From the IMG/VR virus record IMGVR_UViG_3300047472_000309, positions 186,001-250,000 of that record: DNA of 64,000 bases; one strand, given 5' to 3'. The notes beneath the pieces are model-generated. The model searched no databases. It was not told the DNA's origin and worked only from the letters and a program-made list of their open reading frames with translations. The DNA is from a virus. How positions within the stretch are numbered: the stretch's first letter is position 1; each line of letters opens with the position of its first letter. A program made the translations under genes and the position numbers. Below are positions 1 through 8,616 of the stretch, piece after piece.

Positions 1-1356
1 GGTTGCGGCAGACATGTCTTCGGTTTCCTTGTTGTCGGCGATTTCGGGTTGTGCTGCGGGCTGCTCAGTTTGCACCGGCAGTTCTTGTTGCGGCGACTTC
101 GCTTGGGCTGCTGCGCGCTGAGTGGCGTGATACGCCGCCAGCGGTTCGTTCACTTTCAGCTTCGGGTTGGCAATACCGGGCTTCAGTACCCAGACATTCG
201 CGCGGCCTTCCTTGGAGATGTCGAACCACCCTTCGATGCCCAATGCCGAGAGACGATTGGTGATGCTCTTGGCTGACTGGCTTGGACGCACCAACTGCAC
301 CAGCGTGATCACGTCCTCCGACTTGTACGGCTTGTGGTCGGACATCACCTTCCAGATGAGCGTGTTCAAATGGTCGTCTTCCGCCATCGTCGGGGCAAGG
401 TCAATCACGGGATTCATCGGTGCTTCCGGGGTTGTGTTCACTTTCTCGACGGCTTCAGCCGAGGCCTCTTCCTGCGCCAGGACGCTCGCGCCGTCCACCT
501 TCTCAGCACGCTCAGCATTGAGCGCATCGGAGACGATCGAGAACACTGAACCGACTTCGCGCGACGCCGAATGCAGCGGCGCGAAGTTGCCCTGCGCGCT
601 GGATTCATACATCGCACCGACACGCACTTCGCGTTGGCTCTCGGCCGCGGACGCCGTGAGATTGCCACGGATCTGGGCGAGCGCCGTTTGCTCTTCCAGG
701 AGCACCTGGTTCAGCGGCTTGGGCATCGGCACGTGCTTCTTCATCGAGTAGCGCATGCCGCCCGAACCACCATCGCGACGGTCGAAGTAGTTACGCGAGT
801 TGATCATCGAATCGACCCGACGATTGATCTGCACGCGATCGAACTTGTACTCGGCCAGCATCGCACAGATTTCGTTCTTGGTGCGGGCCTTGTTATCGGA
901 CATCACCTTCCAGATCGCCACATCCAGACCTTCTTCGAGGACGATGACGCCCTTGGGGTCCGGGGCTTGGCGAGTGCCCACTGGGTCAGTGAGCTTGAAC
1001 GCAGCGGCTTTGTTGCGGGCACTGGTGATGGTTTCCACCGGCTTACGCTTGAGGGTGTAAGTTGCGGGACGACCTGTAATAGTCATGATTTCGAATTTTC
1101 CTTCATTGACGAACTTGTTCATGAGAGCCGGAATCTGATCTGCGTCCGGATGCTTGGCCAAACAGCGCTGCACATCGCCTACCGTCCAACCCCGGTAGTT
1201 AGTCATCAGTGCGAGCATCGCCACGTCGATGTCTTCGAGTGCGGTCGGTGCGTTCTCAGCTGCCGCCAGTTGTTGCGCAAAAGGTTTCTCAGGCTTCGCC
1301 GGAGTGAACAATTGGTGAATGTTACGCAGATCTTTCAGGGCACGACCTTTAGCCAT
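1..1356 (-). CDS. Repeat-containing winged-helix-like protein, 3' end missing
   Basis: The reading frame stays open for 452 codons from an ATG at 1356 to the window edge, so the C-terminus is missing. AGGAG lies 8 bases before the ATG. Three segments look like copies of one small helix-turn-helix or winged-helix unit: residues about 45-105, 143-206 and 328-394. The last two both open with IWKVMSD, and each ends in a short strand-like stretch after a predicted helical part. Linkers between them are rich in Ala, Glu and Gln, and the visible C-terminal part is low complexity. An early-type promoter (1432-1447) and a TATGCCGT element lie upstream, so this may be an early DNA-binding regulator or host-takeover protein. 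The fold assignment is by pattern only. Confidence 0.75.
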   Translation of the reverse strand, partial: MAKGRALKDLRNIHQLFTPAKPEKPFAQQLAAAENAPTALEDIDVAMLALMTNYRGWTVGDVQRCLAKHPDADQIPALMNKFVNEGKFEIMTITGRPATYTLKRKPVETITSARNKAAAFKLTDPVGTRQAPDPKGVIVLEEGLDVAIWKVMSDNKARTKNEICAMLAEYKFDRVQINRRVDSMINSRNYFDRRDGGSGGMRYSMKKHVPMPKPLNQVLLEEQTALAQIRGNLTASAAESQREVRVGAMYESSAQGNFAPLHSASREVGSVFSIVSDALNAERAEKVDGASVLAQEEASAEAVEKVNTTPEAPMNPVIDLAPTMAEDDHLNTLIWKVMSDHKPYKSEDVITLVQLVRPSQSAKSITNRLSALGIEGWFDISKEGRANVWVLKPGIANPKLKVNEPLAAYHATQRAAAQAKSPQQELPVQTEQPAAQPEIADNKETEDMSAAT

Positions 1357-1431
1357 CACAAACAGCTCCTTTATCTTCTTCGTTGATCAATTCAAGCCTA
1401 GGAGAAGAATGTACTACAACCTTCTCACTCC

Positions 1432-1447
1432 TGTTATATAGGGCTGA
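1432..1447 (-). promoter_or_regulatory. phiKZ-type early promoter (copy A)
   Basis: On the minus strand this reads TCAGCCCTATATAACA. It is the same 16-base element found at 17272, 48757 and, with TATATTACT, at 45406. The core resembles the phiKZ early consensus TATATTAC. It lies 76 bases upstream of the ATG at 1356. Confidence 0.7.
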
Positions 1448-1515
1448 TTTTATCTGGAATCCTTGATCTGGGTCCTCATTCCACCATAGACAGATCATGG
1501 CGAGCACGAGTAAAA

Positions 1516-1523
1516 ACGGCATA
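1516..1523 (-). promoter_or_regulatory. TATGCCGT element, possible late promoter
   Basis: The minus strand reads TATGCCGT two bases after a terminator hairpin. The same hairpin-then-TATG order recurs at many gene boundaries here. phiKZ-like late promoters carry a TATG motif. Confidence 0.5.
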
Positions 1524-1525
1524 GA

Positions 1526-1545
1526 CCCAGGGCCGTAGCCCTGGG
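1526..1545 (-). terminator. Hairpin after the DUF4376 gene
   Basis: A perfect 8-base-pair stem (CCCAGGGC with GCCCTGGG) encloses a 4-base loop. It starts 7 bases after the stop of the gene at 1552-2052. No long T-run follows; TATGCCGT does instead. Confidence 0.75.
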
Positions 1546-1551
1546 CATCGA

Positions 1552-2052
1552 TTAGGTCGGGTTCGACCAGACGATCTTGGCAATGGCCGCTGGATCGCTC
1601 AGCATCATCACCTGCACTTCGAGCTGGGCCTTTTGGGCGATGCACTTGCTAATCCAGTTAAAGCCATCGATGCCGACTTGCTGGATTTGCGCAGCGTTGT
1701 GACCGCGCATTGCCCAGTTGCTGTAGCGGTCCGCACACCAGAAGAGCACCGAGGTGAACCCCGGCAACATCGAGCGCTGCACCGCTGCATTCAGGTTCGC
1801 CTGATCCGTGCTTTTGGCCGGATAGTGGTAGACTGCCCCCAGCGCACTGGAATTGAAGCCACCGACAATAGCGGCTGCACAAGCGTCGTCGATTTGCTGG
1901 ATTTGCAGGTTCTGGATTTCCCCCAACGGCGTGGGGATGTCCGCCAGCGCTTCCGCATCACTGATCACCGTAGCACCGGCAGGCAGATCATGCGCGAACG
2001 CAATCGAATTGAAAAACAGAATATTGCCGCTCGCGTCGCGGTAGTAAGGCAT
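1552..2052 (-). CDS. DUF4376 protein, likely tail-fibre associated
   Basis: A 166-residue protein whose C-terminal two thirds match the DUF4376 pattern: ACAAAIVGGF, then SSALG, a YHYP motif, STDQANL, an FWCAD segment and a late I-VW end. DUF4376 proteins accompany phage tail-fibre genes, and some are thought to be fibre-assembly factors. The N-terminus (MPYYRDASGN) reads like a short fibre-tip or attachment strand. The start has GAGG 8-9 bases upstream. It directly follows the two fibre genes at 2073 and 2852 in transcription order, which fits a chaperone or fibre-associated role. Family membership is good; the exact role is inference. Confidence 0.8.
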   Translation of the reverse strand: MPYYRDASGNILFFNSIAFAHDLPAGATVISDAEALADIPTPLGEIQNLQIQQIDDACAAAIVGGFNSSALGAVYHYPAKSTDQANLNAAVQRSMLPGFTSVLFWCADRYSNWAMRGHNAAQIQQVGIDGFNWISKCIAQKAQLEVQVMMLSDPAAIAKIVWSNPT

Positions 2053-2072
2053 CGGAAAACCTCAAAATAAAA

Positions 2073-2756
2073 TTAGGACCACGCAAGGCTCGCGCTTTGG
2101 TCAGGAGTACCGTTAGAGACAGGAATCGAAGAGCCCGCAGCGGTAGCCGACACTCGATAGACGTCAACACGCACCACTCGTCCAATCGTATTCGTGGTGA
2201 CATTGCCCGAGGCATCCGTCACGATCTTACCAATGTACATATTGGTGTTGGATTCGGCCAGCACGGTAGACGAAGCGATGATGCTGACCACTCCGGCTGT
2301 CAGCTTCAGGTAGTAAAGCGTCGTGGCATTGGTCGCATAGCCGAGACTGTAAGCACCGAGCGTAAATGCTTGGCCCGCAATCAGACACGGAATGCCCGCC
2401 GCGAAATTCAGGGTCTTATTCGACGTATTGAGGGTAGCTGGAATCGCAGTACCCATCGCATCGCCAAAAGCAGACAGCGGAACAATACCGGAGGGCAAGA
2501 GCGACGCGACGGCCGTGTCAATCTGGCCCGAGCTATACGCACCAATCTGGTTGGCGGTCGTGCCGTGTGGGTTGTTGGTGTTATTGGCGTGCGCGTCCGT
2601 ATGGGCGTTCGCCGTGTTGGTCAACTGGGTGGCGGTCTGGCCATTGAGGGCCAGTGCGTTATCGGCCGAGAAGGCAGTTTGCACCTTGCGGCTAATCCCA
2701 CCTACTACCGCCTCGCTAAAGGTATTCAGCGCGCCGTTCAATCCGCTCAGGTCCAT
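2073..2756 (-). CDS. Fibre-like structural protein (227 aa), short paralogue of the 1097-aa protein
   Basis: Ser-, Thr- and Ala-rich with few charged residues, typical of phage fibre or baseplate appendages. The N-terminal part has an ADNALALNG segment, a His-Asn stretch and NPHGTTANQIGAYS, an arrangement also seen in the larger upstream gene as ADNAAELSD, SHNVTPLQAGTYS. Both proteins end in the same type of motif: YRVSATAAGSSIPVSNGTP followed by a short strand. I chose ATG 2756 (MDLSG) over an in-frame GTG at 2762. A TATGCTGT element and hairpin lie just upstream, so it can have its own transcript. The exact virion position is unknown. Confidence 0.75.
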   Translation of the reverse strand: MDLSGLNGALNTFSEAVVGGISRKVQTAFSADNALALNGQTATQLTNTANAHTDAHANNTNNPHGTTANQIGAYSSGQIDTAVASLLPSGIVPLSAFGDAMGTAIPATLNTSNKTLNFAAGIPCLIAGQAFTLGAYSLGYATNATTLYYLKLTAGVVSIIASSTVLAESNTNMYIGKIVTDASGNVTTNTIGRVVRVDVYRVSATAAGSSIPVSNGTPDQSASLAWS

Positions 2757-2804
2757 GATCACATCCGTGTAAAGAGATCTTCTATAAGATTGCCGATTAA
2801 AACG

Positions 2805-2812
2805 ACAGCATA
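2805..2812 (-). promoter_or_regulatory. TATGCTGT element, possible late promoter
   Basis: Follows the hairpin at 2815-2840 on the minus strand and precedes the fibre gene that starts at 2756. One base differs from TATGCCGT. Confidence 0.45.
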
Positions 2813-2814
2813 AA

Positions 2815-2840
2815 AACCAGGATACCGAAGTACCCTGGTT
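2815..2840 (-). terminator. Terminator after the 1097-aa fibre gene
   Basis: An 11-base stem with one mismatch or wobble and a TTCG loop on the minus strand, followed by a T-run. It starts 12 bases after the stop at 2852. Confidence 0.8.
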
Positions 2841-2851
2841 CTCATGAACGT

Positions 2852-5800
2852 TTACTTCCAGGTGAGCACTGCCGTTGCATCAGGCGTACCGCCCGAGACC
2901 GGAATCGCCCCACCTGCGCGTGTTGCCGAAACCCGGTAATTCCCCAAACGCGTGACCTTTTGCATGTTGATCGCACTGATCTGCGTCGCATTGGTGACCA
3001 GCGTACCAATGAAAAGCACAGTCGGTGACTCCGGCTGATCAGTGGTGCGAATCACGTATGCCGGGGTCCCATTGGTGAACACCGCGTAGATGTAGAAAGT
3101 CGTGCTCGCCGGGTTGGCTTGGATAGTGGTCAGATCAATCGTGGCCGGTTGCAGCTTGTAATACACGCCATTCATGATCAAAGGCTGAATGTCCGTAAAG
3201 TAGACAATCCAGCCTTGGGCCACATCCTGCGACACCTGTACGGACCAATTGGCTTGCGCGGACTGGCTCCAGGCATCGTAAGTCGAGAGGTTGGTCGCAA
3301 AGGGTCGGAACGTGAGCTTAGTTAAGTCATCGGAATTCGTCACCAGTTGTTGGAATTCCCCGAAGCCCTTGCCAGGTACCCCACCCCAAAAGGTCGAGGC
3401 GATTTGCCCCCACACCGGATTGGTCACCAAACGATTCCAGTCCGGGCGGTTCGTACTCTTGGGCACCGCAAAGCGATACGTGTAGATGCCCGTGAAGATC
3501 ACCCGATTCAGGAAGTGTTTGGATGTCCCGCCGATGAGCCAGCAGTCCGAACACTCAACGATGGTCACCCCGCCACCCATGTAGGTGTACTTGTAGCTAC
3601 TTTGGTTATCCGTGAAGGCGCCCGCAAAGCTGTAATTCTGCTTCGCTGGGGACACCGATACCAACGACAAGCCCGTAATGGCCCCGGCGCGAGACCCCGC
3701 CGTAATGGAGAGTTCTCCCAGTGCCGCCATGTCTTTCGCCACGGCGTCGGTCGAAATCCAATTCAACACGGCAAACGGCGGAATCGAAGCGTTCTGCGGC
3801 ACCACGATGGTTACGCGCGAATCCACTGCGCCCACTCCCAATGCAGCGAGCATCGCGGACTTAATCGACCCATACAGCGCAGGCGCGATTGAGGTACTGC
3901 CCGTGAGCGTCAGGTTGCTATCACAGTTCGTGTAACCTGTATTGGAAATGTTCTCCATATACGAAGCACCCGTACAGGTGATCGCCCCTGCGGCGGTGAT
4001 TTCACTGATCATGCCCGCATACGTGACGGGATTCTTCCCGAGGTCCGTTAAGAACTGCCGGTAGGCGTTCGGGGCAAAACCCGTGAGCGTGCCGAAGTTC
4101 TGCGAACTGTAGGTATAGCCGTCCGCGCCCTTTTGAGCCAGGATCAGATCGGTCTGGAAACTTCCCGCGGCGTTCTTGCCACCCCCGTACACCATCACCC
4201 GGTTATTGGGAAGCTGAAACGAACCCATCAAGCCTCCGCCTACGGCCGACCCATACGCGGGTGTGAACACGGTGTTAAGCTTACCCGTGACTGTCAAACC
4301 ACCCGCCAGGGCGAGCACCGGCGCAATCGCGCCCGCGTTCAGCTTACACCGAGTGACCCAACAATTCAAATCCGGCTGGTTCTGATCCACCACCGACACC
4401 CAGTAACCCGATGGGTGATAGGAAAGCGTTTCACCCGTGAGCCAGTTACCTGAGGAAATCGAGCTGCGGTCTGTCAACAGAATAGGTCCCGAGAGAGCGA
4501 CCTTATTGCTACCGTCTAGCGCCACGGTTAGCGGACCCTTATAGTTGGACTCGACACCGCCGGTGCGATTCGTCGGATTCCACACAAAGGTGTAGAACAT
4601 ATTGACCACAGGTTGCTCGCCAGTAGCCGGATTTTGCACCAGGAACTCCACCATGATGCGGGTGCGGACATTGCCATCTGAGCCTTGTGCACTATACGTG
4701 CAGTGACCCAATTGGTTGGGATAGAACGGCACGATGTAGCAGCCGCTCGCACTCGGATCGCGCACCACCAGCGGTTGATTGGCCGCCACATCCACGCAGG
4801 CGTTGGCAAAGCGCATGTTGGTGGTGGAGATATTCTGCCCGTAGAAGCTATTGATCGTCCAGCCTGTCAACGCAGTGGGAACGACCGTATTGCCGTTGCC
4901 GATGGAGGACAAGGGGATCTGGTAGATCTGGTATTCCACTGGCAGACCGGTATTGTCCGCCAAGTCCGCATTAGGGAACATCAGGAACACCGAATCATTA
5001 CCGACGAACGCTTCCGGGTAGGCGTTATTAATCACGCCCGGCAAATTACTTGCCGAAATCACGCAGCCCGTGTGATTGGCGTCGTTAAAGGTGCCGTGGG
5101 TGAGCGAGAGGAACCAGTCCGTGAGATTGTTGCTGGCATCTTGCAGGCGACCCAAAATACAGGCGCCATTGATGTCACTGCGACACACGTAGCGTGCGCT
5201 GGAACCCGACGGGAAATACGCCGGAGCATACTTGCGATTGGTGCGGGTGGGCGTGAGATCTGTAGCCGCCAACACGTTTTTCGTATAGGCGTAGTAAACC
5301 CCTTGCTTCGAGCCATTGGTGCCACTGCGCAAGAACACAAAGGTGCCATCGTCTTCCACAATACCCGGATAGTTACGGGCTTCTCCGTAGAGGGCGATGT
5401 TGGTGGTGGCGCCCTCAAACGAACCCGAGACCCCGGCCGGAAGATAACTAAGCTCCCCGTAGCGCGTGAGCGGCATGCCACTAAAGGCTACCCGACCCTG
5501 CAACTGACTATCGACCTGGGTCTTCGAATAGGTGCCCGCCTGAAGTGGTGTGACGTTGTGCGATTGACCAGATGTCGCTGCGTGCGCATCCAGATCGGCT
5601 TCCAAGGCTGTGATCACTTCAGCCGGGGTTGCGTCACTCAGTTCAGCCGCATTGTCGGCCGTGACCGCTTCTTGCACCTTGGTATTCACCAGCGCTGAGT
5701 TATACGGCGCCACAAAGTCCGTCATGGCGGTCTGCAGACTTTGTAGGGAGGACGTGAGTGGGCTCGTACTCGGTGTTGCTTTCAGTGCTCGATGCGGTGC

Positions 5801-6145
5801 CGCCATCATCCGCAAAGCCATCCTGGGGGCAGGAGCAGGCTCGACCACTTCGTCGACCACTACTGGTTCAGGTTCAGGCGTTGGTTCGGGCTCAGCTTCA
5901 GGTTCAACCGCTGCGACAAGTTCTTCGACCACTGGTTCAGGTTCAGGAGCAGGTTCTTCTACCGGCTCAACGACAGTGGGTTCTTGCGCTGGCGCTTCAG
6001 CGACACTGAGGGTCTCGGTAGACTCAGTCGTCTCAGTTGGTGCCGCAGTCTCTTGAACTTCTTGTGGCGCTTCTTGTGGCATCAGTTCGCCAGTCGGATC
6101 GAGTATTTTGACCAGCGCTGCTAACTTGGTCTTGATCAAGCTCAT
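2852..6145 (-). CDS. Large fibre or tail-associated structural protein (1097 aa)
   Basis: The longest gene in the window. Residues about 20-110 are an acidic Pro-Glu-Val-rich, probably unstructured stretch; next is a short helical segment and an ADNAAELSD, SHNVTPLQAGTYS region shared with the 227-aa paralogue at 2073. The central 750 residues are rich in Gly, Asn, Ser, Thr and aromatic residues and read like beta-rich fibre or lectin-type repeats, but I recognise no enzyme motif. The C-terminus (YRVSATRAGGAIPVSGGTP) also matches the paralogue. The start has GAGGA 5 bases upstream. It is likely a receptor-binding or baseplate-attached fibre; the acidic N-terminus is unusual for such a protein. 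Confidence 0.8.
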   Translation of the reverse strand: MSLIKTKLAALVKILDPTGELMPQEAPQEVQETAAPTETTESTETLSVAEAPAQEPTVVEPVEEPAPEPEPVVEELVAAVEPEAEPEPTPEPEPVVVDEVVEPAPAPRMALRMMAAPHRALKATPSTSPLTSSLQSLQTAMTDFVAPYNSALVNTKVQEAVTADNAAELSDATPAEVITALEADLDAHAATSGQSHNVTPLQAGTYSKTQVDSQLQGRVAFSGMPLTRYGELSYLPAGVSGSFEGATTNIALYGEARNYPGIVEDDGTFVFLRSGTNGSKQGVYYAYTKNVLAATDLTPTRTNRKYAPAYFPSGSSARYVCRSDINGACILGRLQDASNNLTDWFLSLTHGTFNDANHTGCVISASNLPGVINNAYPEAFVGNDSVFLMFPNADLADNTGLPVEYQIYQIPLSSIGNGNTVVPTALTGWTINSFYGQNISTTNMRFANACVDVAANQPLVVRDPSASGCYIVPFYPNQLGHCTYSAQGSDGNVRTRIMVEFLVQNPATGEQPVVNMFYTFVWNPTNRTGGVESNYKGPLTVALDGSNKVALSGPILLTDRSSISSGNWLTGETLSYHPSGYWVSVVDQNQPDLNCWVTRCKLNAGAIAPVLALAGGLTVTGKLNTVFTPAYGSAVGGGLMGSFQLPNNRVMVYGGGKNAAGSFQTDLILAQKGADGYTYSSQNFGTLTGFAPNAYRQFLTDLGKNPVTYAGMISEITAAGAITCTGASYMENISNTGYTNCDSNLTLTGSTSIAPALYGSIKSAMLAALGVGAVDSRVTIVVPQNASIPPFAVLNWISTDAVAKDMAALGELSITAGSRAGAITGLSLVSVSPAKQNYSFAGAFTDNQSSYKYTYMGGGVTIVECSDCWLIGGTSKHFLNRVIFTGIYTYRFAVPKSTNRPDWNRLVTNPVWGQIASTFWGGVPGKGFGEFQQLVTNSDDLTKLTFRPFATNLSTYDAWSQSAQANWSVQVSQDVAQGWIVYFTDIQPLIMNGVYYKLQPATIDLTTIQANPASTTFYIYAVFTNGTPAYVIRTTDQPESPTVLFIGTLVTNATQISAINMQKVTRLGNYRVSATRAGGAIPVSGGTPDATAVLTWK

Positions 6146-6182
6146 GATGTCCTCTTGCTTAGTATTAACATAGCATGGACGA

Positions 6183-6190
6183 GCGGCATA
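6183..6190 (-). promoter_or_regulatory. TATGCCGC element, possible late promoter
   Basis: Lies between the hairpin at 6195-6212 and the start of the large fibre gene at 6145, in the same arrangement as the other TATG modules. Confidence 0.45.
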
Positions 6191-6194
6191 AAGC

Positions 6195-6212
6195 CCGGAG
6201 GTTTCCCTCCGG
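6195..6212 (-). terminator. Terminator after the RNA ligase gene
   Basis: A 7-base-pair GC-rich stem (CCGGAGG with CCTCCGG) and a 4-base loop, 14 bases after the stop at 6227 and followed by GCTTTATG. Confidence 0.75.
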
Positions 6213-6226
6213 ACCCATGCAAGGCT

Positions 6227-6802
6227 TTAATACGGGAAATCTGCCTTCTTGATTTTCACCATGCGGCCATCTTCGTGATGCCACACGATGCCCTCAATCG
6301 AGCGATCCCGCAGGTACTCCATCAGACCCGTGAAAGTACGCGGACAGTCTTCCACCAGATCCTTCCCATGCGGGATCAGAACATGCTCGGTCAACTTTTC
6401 CGGATTGGCACCATGACGCGTTCCAATCTTCGGCCCACACACTTCGTACGTTCCATCCGGTACCTCGACCCACTGATCCAGCGCTTTGAGCACAGCTTCC
6501 ATCACGTACTTACCGGCAGGCGTTTGGGCGCTAACCCAGCCCGGCCAGTGACCCGTGACGGGGTCCGGTGCAGCTTGAGCAGGGATGAAGCCTTCGGGCT
6601 TTTTGCGACCCGTCTTCAGATCGAAGCGCATGAATGCGCACTGATCCTTGATCAGAACCGCAACGCCGTCCCACTTGCGCGTGGCGATGCCTTCGCCATT
6701 TTGCACCCACTCTGCACCCGGCACGACTTCGTCGCGCGCTTTGCGCTCGCCAGCCGAGTTCGGCTCGTAATTGCGTTGAAACAGCGACATGATTTTCTGC
6801 AT
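6227..6802 (-). CDS. RNA ligase (DUF5565-like nucleotidyltransferase)
   Basis: A 191-residue covalent nucleotidyltransferase that would seal RNA ends using ATP. Motif I is K43-WDG, with K43 the likely AMP-accepting lysine. A motif III-like YEVCG is at 119-123, motif IV EGIVW at 170-174, and motif V KIKK at 183-186. There is no recognisable C-terminal domain, so it is a minimal ligase, shorter than T4 Rnl1 or Rnl2. The start has AAGG 7-8 bases upstream. Such ligases in phages repair tRNAs cut by host anticodon nucleases. The RlaP-like protein (30253) and P-loop kinase (31953) could be partners, although they are not adjacent. Confidence 0.85.
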   Translation of the reverse strand: MQKIMSLFQRNYEPNSAGERKARDEVVPGAEWVQNGEGIATRKWDGVAVLIKDQCAFMRFDLKTGRKKPEGFIPAQAAPDPVTGHWPGWVSAQTPAGKYVMEAVLKALDQWVEVPDGTYEVCGPKIGTRHGANPEKLTEHVLIPHGKDLVEDCPRTFTGLMEYLRDRSIEGIVWHHEDGRMVKIKKADFPY

Positions 6803-6874
6803 AACTACACCTTAATGTTGAGTTCGAAGTTTTCGATCCCATCACCCCTCACCATTAAGGTTTACATCTACTGC

Positions 6875-7261
6875 TTATCGATCGTGCGGCCGTTCCCGCA
6901 CTTCACCGGTTGACCGCAGGCGACGATTGTAGTTCACGCGGGTTACGCGCACCGTCATCGTCACGCCTTCCAACGCTTCCCGATTGGTCGTTGGTGCTAA
7001 GGTGACATCCCCGAGCTCTGTGTTAAACACCACCAGCCCTTCATGCTTGCCGTTGCGTTTCAGCTCGAAACCGATCTGACGCGCAGGCATGGGCATGCGC
7101 CGGATGGCGTGCCACTCAAAGCCTTGTCCCTCAACACTCACTACTTCGACCGACTCCACGCAATCAGTGTCATCAGCGTACTCCATGCGATCCGTCTCAG
7201 ACAACAAGTTGTGCGAGGCGGGCATCCCCAGGTCAATCTTAACTTCGTCGTAATTGCTCAT
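6875..7261 (-). CDS. Hypothetical protein (128 aa)
   Basis: I do not recognise a family. The N-terminal third is acidic; the middle (GFEWHAIRRMPMPARQIGFEL) and the C-terminal part read as alternating strands, and the last 20 residues are Arg-rich. It precedes the RNA ligase by 72 bases and may share its transcript. The start at 7261 follows a leader with two tiny reading frames (see findings). Confidence 0.65.
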   Translation of the reverse strand: MSNYDEVKIDLGMPASHNLLSETDRMEYADDTDCVESVEVVSVEGQGFEWHAIRRMPMPARQIGFELKRNGKHEGLVVFNTELGDVTLAPTTNREALEGVTMTVRVTRVNYNRRLRSTGEVRERPHDR

Positions 7262-7449
7262 CTTACACTCAAACAGAAACTGAAATGAATTAGGCCTTCT
7301 TCATCACGCTTCCTTTTTCATGTTGGCTCCTCGAGCAGGACGATCAGGTTGTGCTCTCCTGTTAGCCTCGCAATCGAGTGGAGAATACGGTCAGATCGGT
7401 CAAGTAGGCTTGTGTGCACAACATGGTGAATGCAAGACAAAAATTACTT
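7262..7449 (-). other. Leader region with micro-ORFs
   Basis: A 188-base gap between the QueC-like gene and the 128-aa gene. On the minus strand GAGGAG precedes an ATG that opens a five-codon frame (MKKEA); its TGA overlaps the ATG of a four-codon frame (MKKA). A 33-codon GTG frame ends exactly at the first ATG. I see no clear hairpin terminator. Confidence 0.3.
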
Positions 7450-8196
7450 TTACACGAAGTCCTTCGGTTGGGCAGCCAGCTCGTGCAACAAGGAACTCGG
7501 GTACTTATCCGGGTTCATGGCTTTGATCACTTCACCCATGTAGTTCTGGTGGTGATTGTCTTCCCAGTCCTTGACCGTGTGATGCAGGAGTCGACACGGA
7601 TTACAGCGCGTACACGCTTTGATAGTCTTGTGCGCTCCCTCGCCAATCTCGTAGGGCGTCTCACACACCCAGGTGGCCATCACGAGGCGCTTATCGATCC
7701 GATCAACGGTGTCGTACTTGGTGTGGTGCGTTTCCACCAGCGGGAAGACTAACTGCGGTACCGCTTCACGTGGGCCGCGTGTCATCACCCAGCCAGCTTC
7801 CCAGTAGGCTTTAAACTGGGGTTGATAGACTGGCGCTTGATCCCCGAGCACGTAGCCGACACTCACCGAATGATGGCGCTCCGAATCAAAGGCGATTAAA
7901 GCAGCCGTGAGCCAACTGATGGGCTGCACTGCCTTGATGTCGCTATTCTCGCCAAAGAGTCGATTCAGCTCGATCTCGTGATCCTTGAGCACCCGATGCT
8001 TATAGTGCTTTTCAAAGAGCGCGAAGAGCTTCTTGCGCGCTTCTTTCTCCTTGATCAACTTCAGCGGATGCGGGTTCGCTTGAACAAAGAGCGTATCCAC
8101 ATCCCCGTAATGCAGGAACCATTGAAGCAGGTAGGTCGAGTCCATGCCGCCTGAAAAAAGCAGGAGGGGGACTTTCTTGTTGTCTTCTTCTTCCAT
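7450..8196 (-). CDS. QueC-like PP-loop ATPase (7-cyano-7-deazaguanine synthase-like)
   Basis: A 248-residue N-type ATP pyrophosphatase with the PP-loop SGGMDST at residues 15-21. Near the C-terminus Cys178, Cys195, Cys198 and Cys201 form C-x16-C-x2-C-x2-C, which matches the zinc site of QueC. QueC converts 7-carboxy-7-deazaguanine to preQ0. Several phages use such enzymes to make 7-deazaguanine DNA bases that block restriction. I see no QueD, QueE, FolE or Dpd transglycosylase in this window, so the pathway is either elsewhere, host-derived or different. The spacing between the first two cysteines is longer than in E. coli QueC. The next gene upstream (8201) is four bases away. Confidence 0.8.
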   Translation of the reverse strand: MEEEDNKKVPLLLFSGGMDSTYLLQWFLHYGDVDTLFVQANPHPLKLIKEKEARKKLFALFEKHYKHRVLKDHEIELNRLFGENSDIKAVQPISWLTAALIAFDSERHHSVSVGYVLGDQAPVYQPQFKAYWEAGWVMTRGPREAVPQLVFPLVETHHTKYDTVDRIDKRLVMATWVCETPYEIGEGAHKTIKACTRCNPCRLLHHTVKDWEDNHHQNYMGEVIKAMNPDKYPSSLLHELAAQPKDFV

Positions 8197-8200
8197 GGTG

Positions 8201-8614
8201 TTAGACGTTAAAGAGTTCTTCGATGCTCACCTTCTTGTAGACCGGTGAGTAGCTATCCAACCACCCATCGGGCACGTAATGACACATGCCGTCCCGATAG
8301 AGCCCGAGCTTGATGAACTGGTCGATCATGTACTGGCCGACTAACTGGATCGCCCCCGCATAGATCTTACCGTCGTTCTCCGAGCCCTGCATTGCGTGTT
8401 CCTTAACGGTCCACTCCATGTAGGACTTCAGGCCCGCTTCCGCATCAATCGGATTGTTGATGTAGGGCGGCAAGAGTTCCAGCACTTCTGGCAGTGAACC
8501 CTCGAAGTCTTTCATCCAGTTGACCTTCTTGCGAAACACCGGTTCGATGTCCCACAGATCGAACACGATGCGCTCTGGACCCGGTGGGGTTTCCACTGTT
8601 TTAGGATAGAGCAT
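8201..8614 (-). CDS. Hypothetical protein (137 aa)
   Basis: No family recognised. Acidic, with predicted helices, WTVKEHAMQGSENDGKIYAG in the centre and a C-terminal YSPVYKKVSIEELF. AAGGA lies 7 bases upstream of the ATG. It sits 2 bases from the gene at 8617 and 4 bases from the QueC-like gene, so the three are likely one operon. Confidence 0.7.
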   Translation of the reverse strand: MLYPKTVETPPGPERIVFDLWDIEPVFRKKVNWMKDFEGSLPEVLELLPPYINNPIDAEAGLKSYMEWTVKEHAMQGSENDGKIYAGAIQLVGQYMIDQFIKLGLYRDGMCHYVPDGWLDSYSPVYKKVSIEELFNV

Positions 8615-8616
8615 AA

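Noticed and set aside
571-1386. 271-codon plus-strand frame
   Set aside because: Antisense to the winged-helix-like gene, which has a good ribosome site and coherent motifs.
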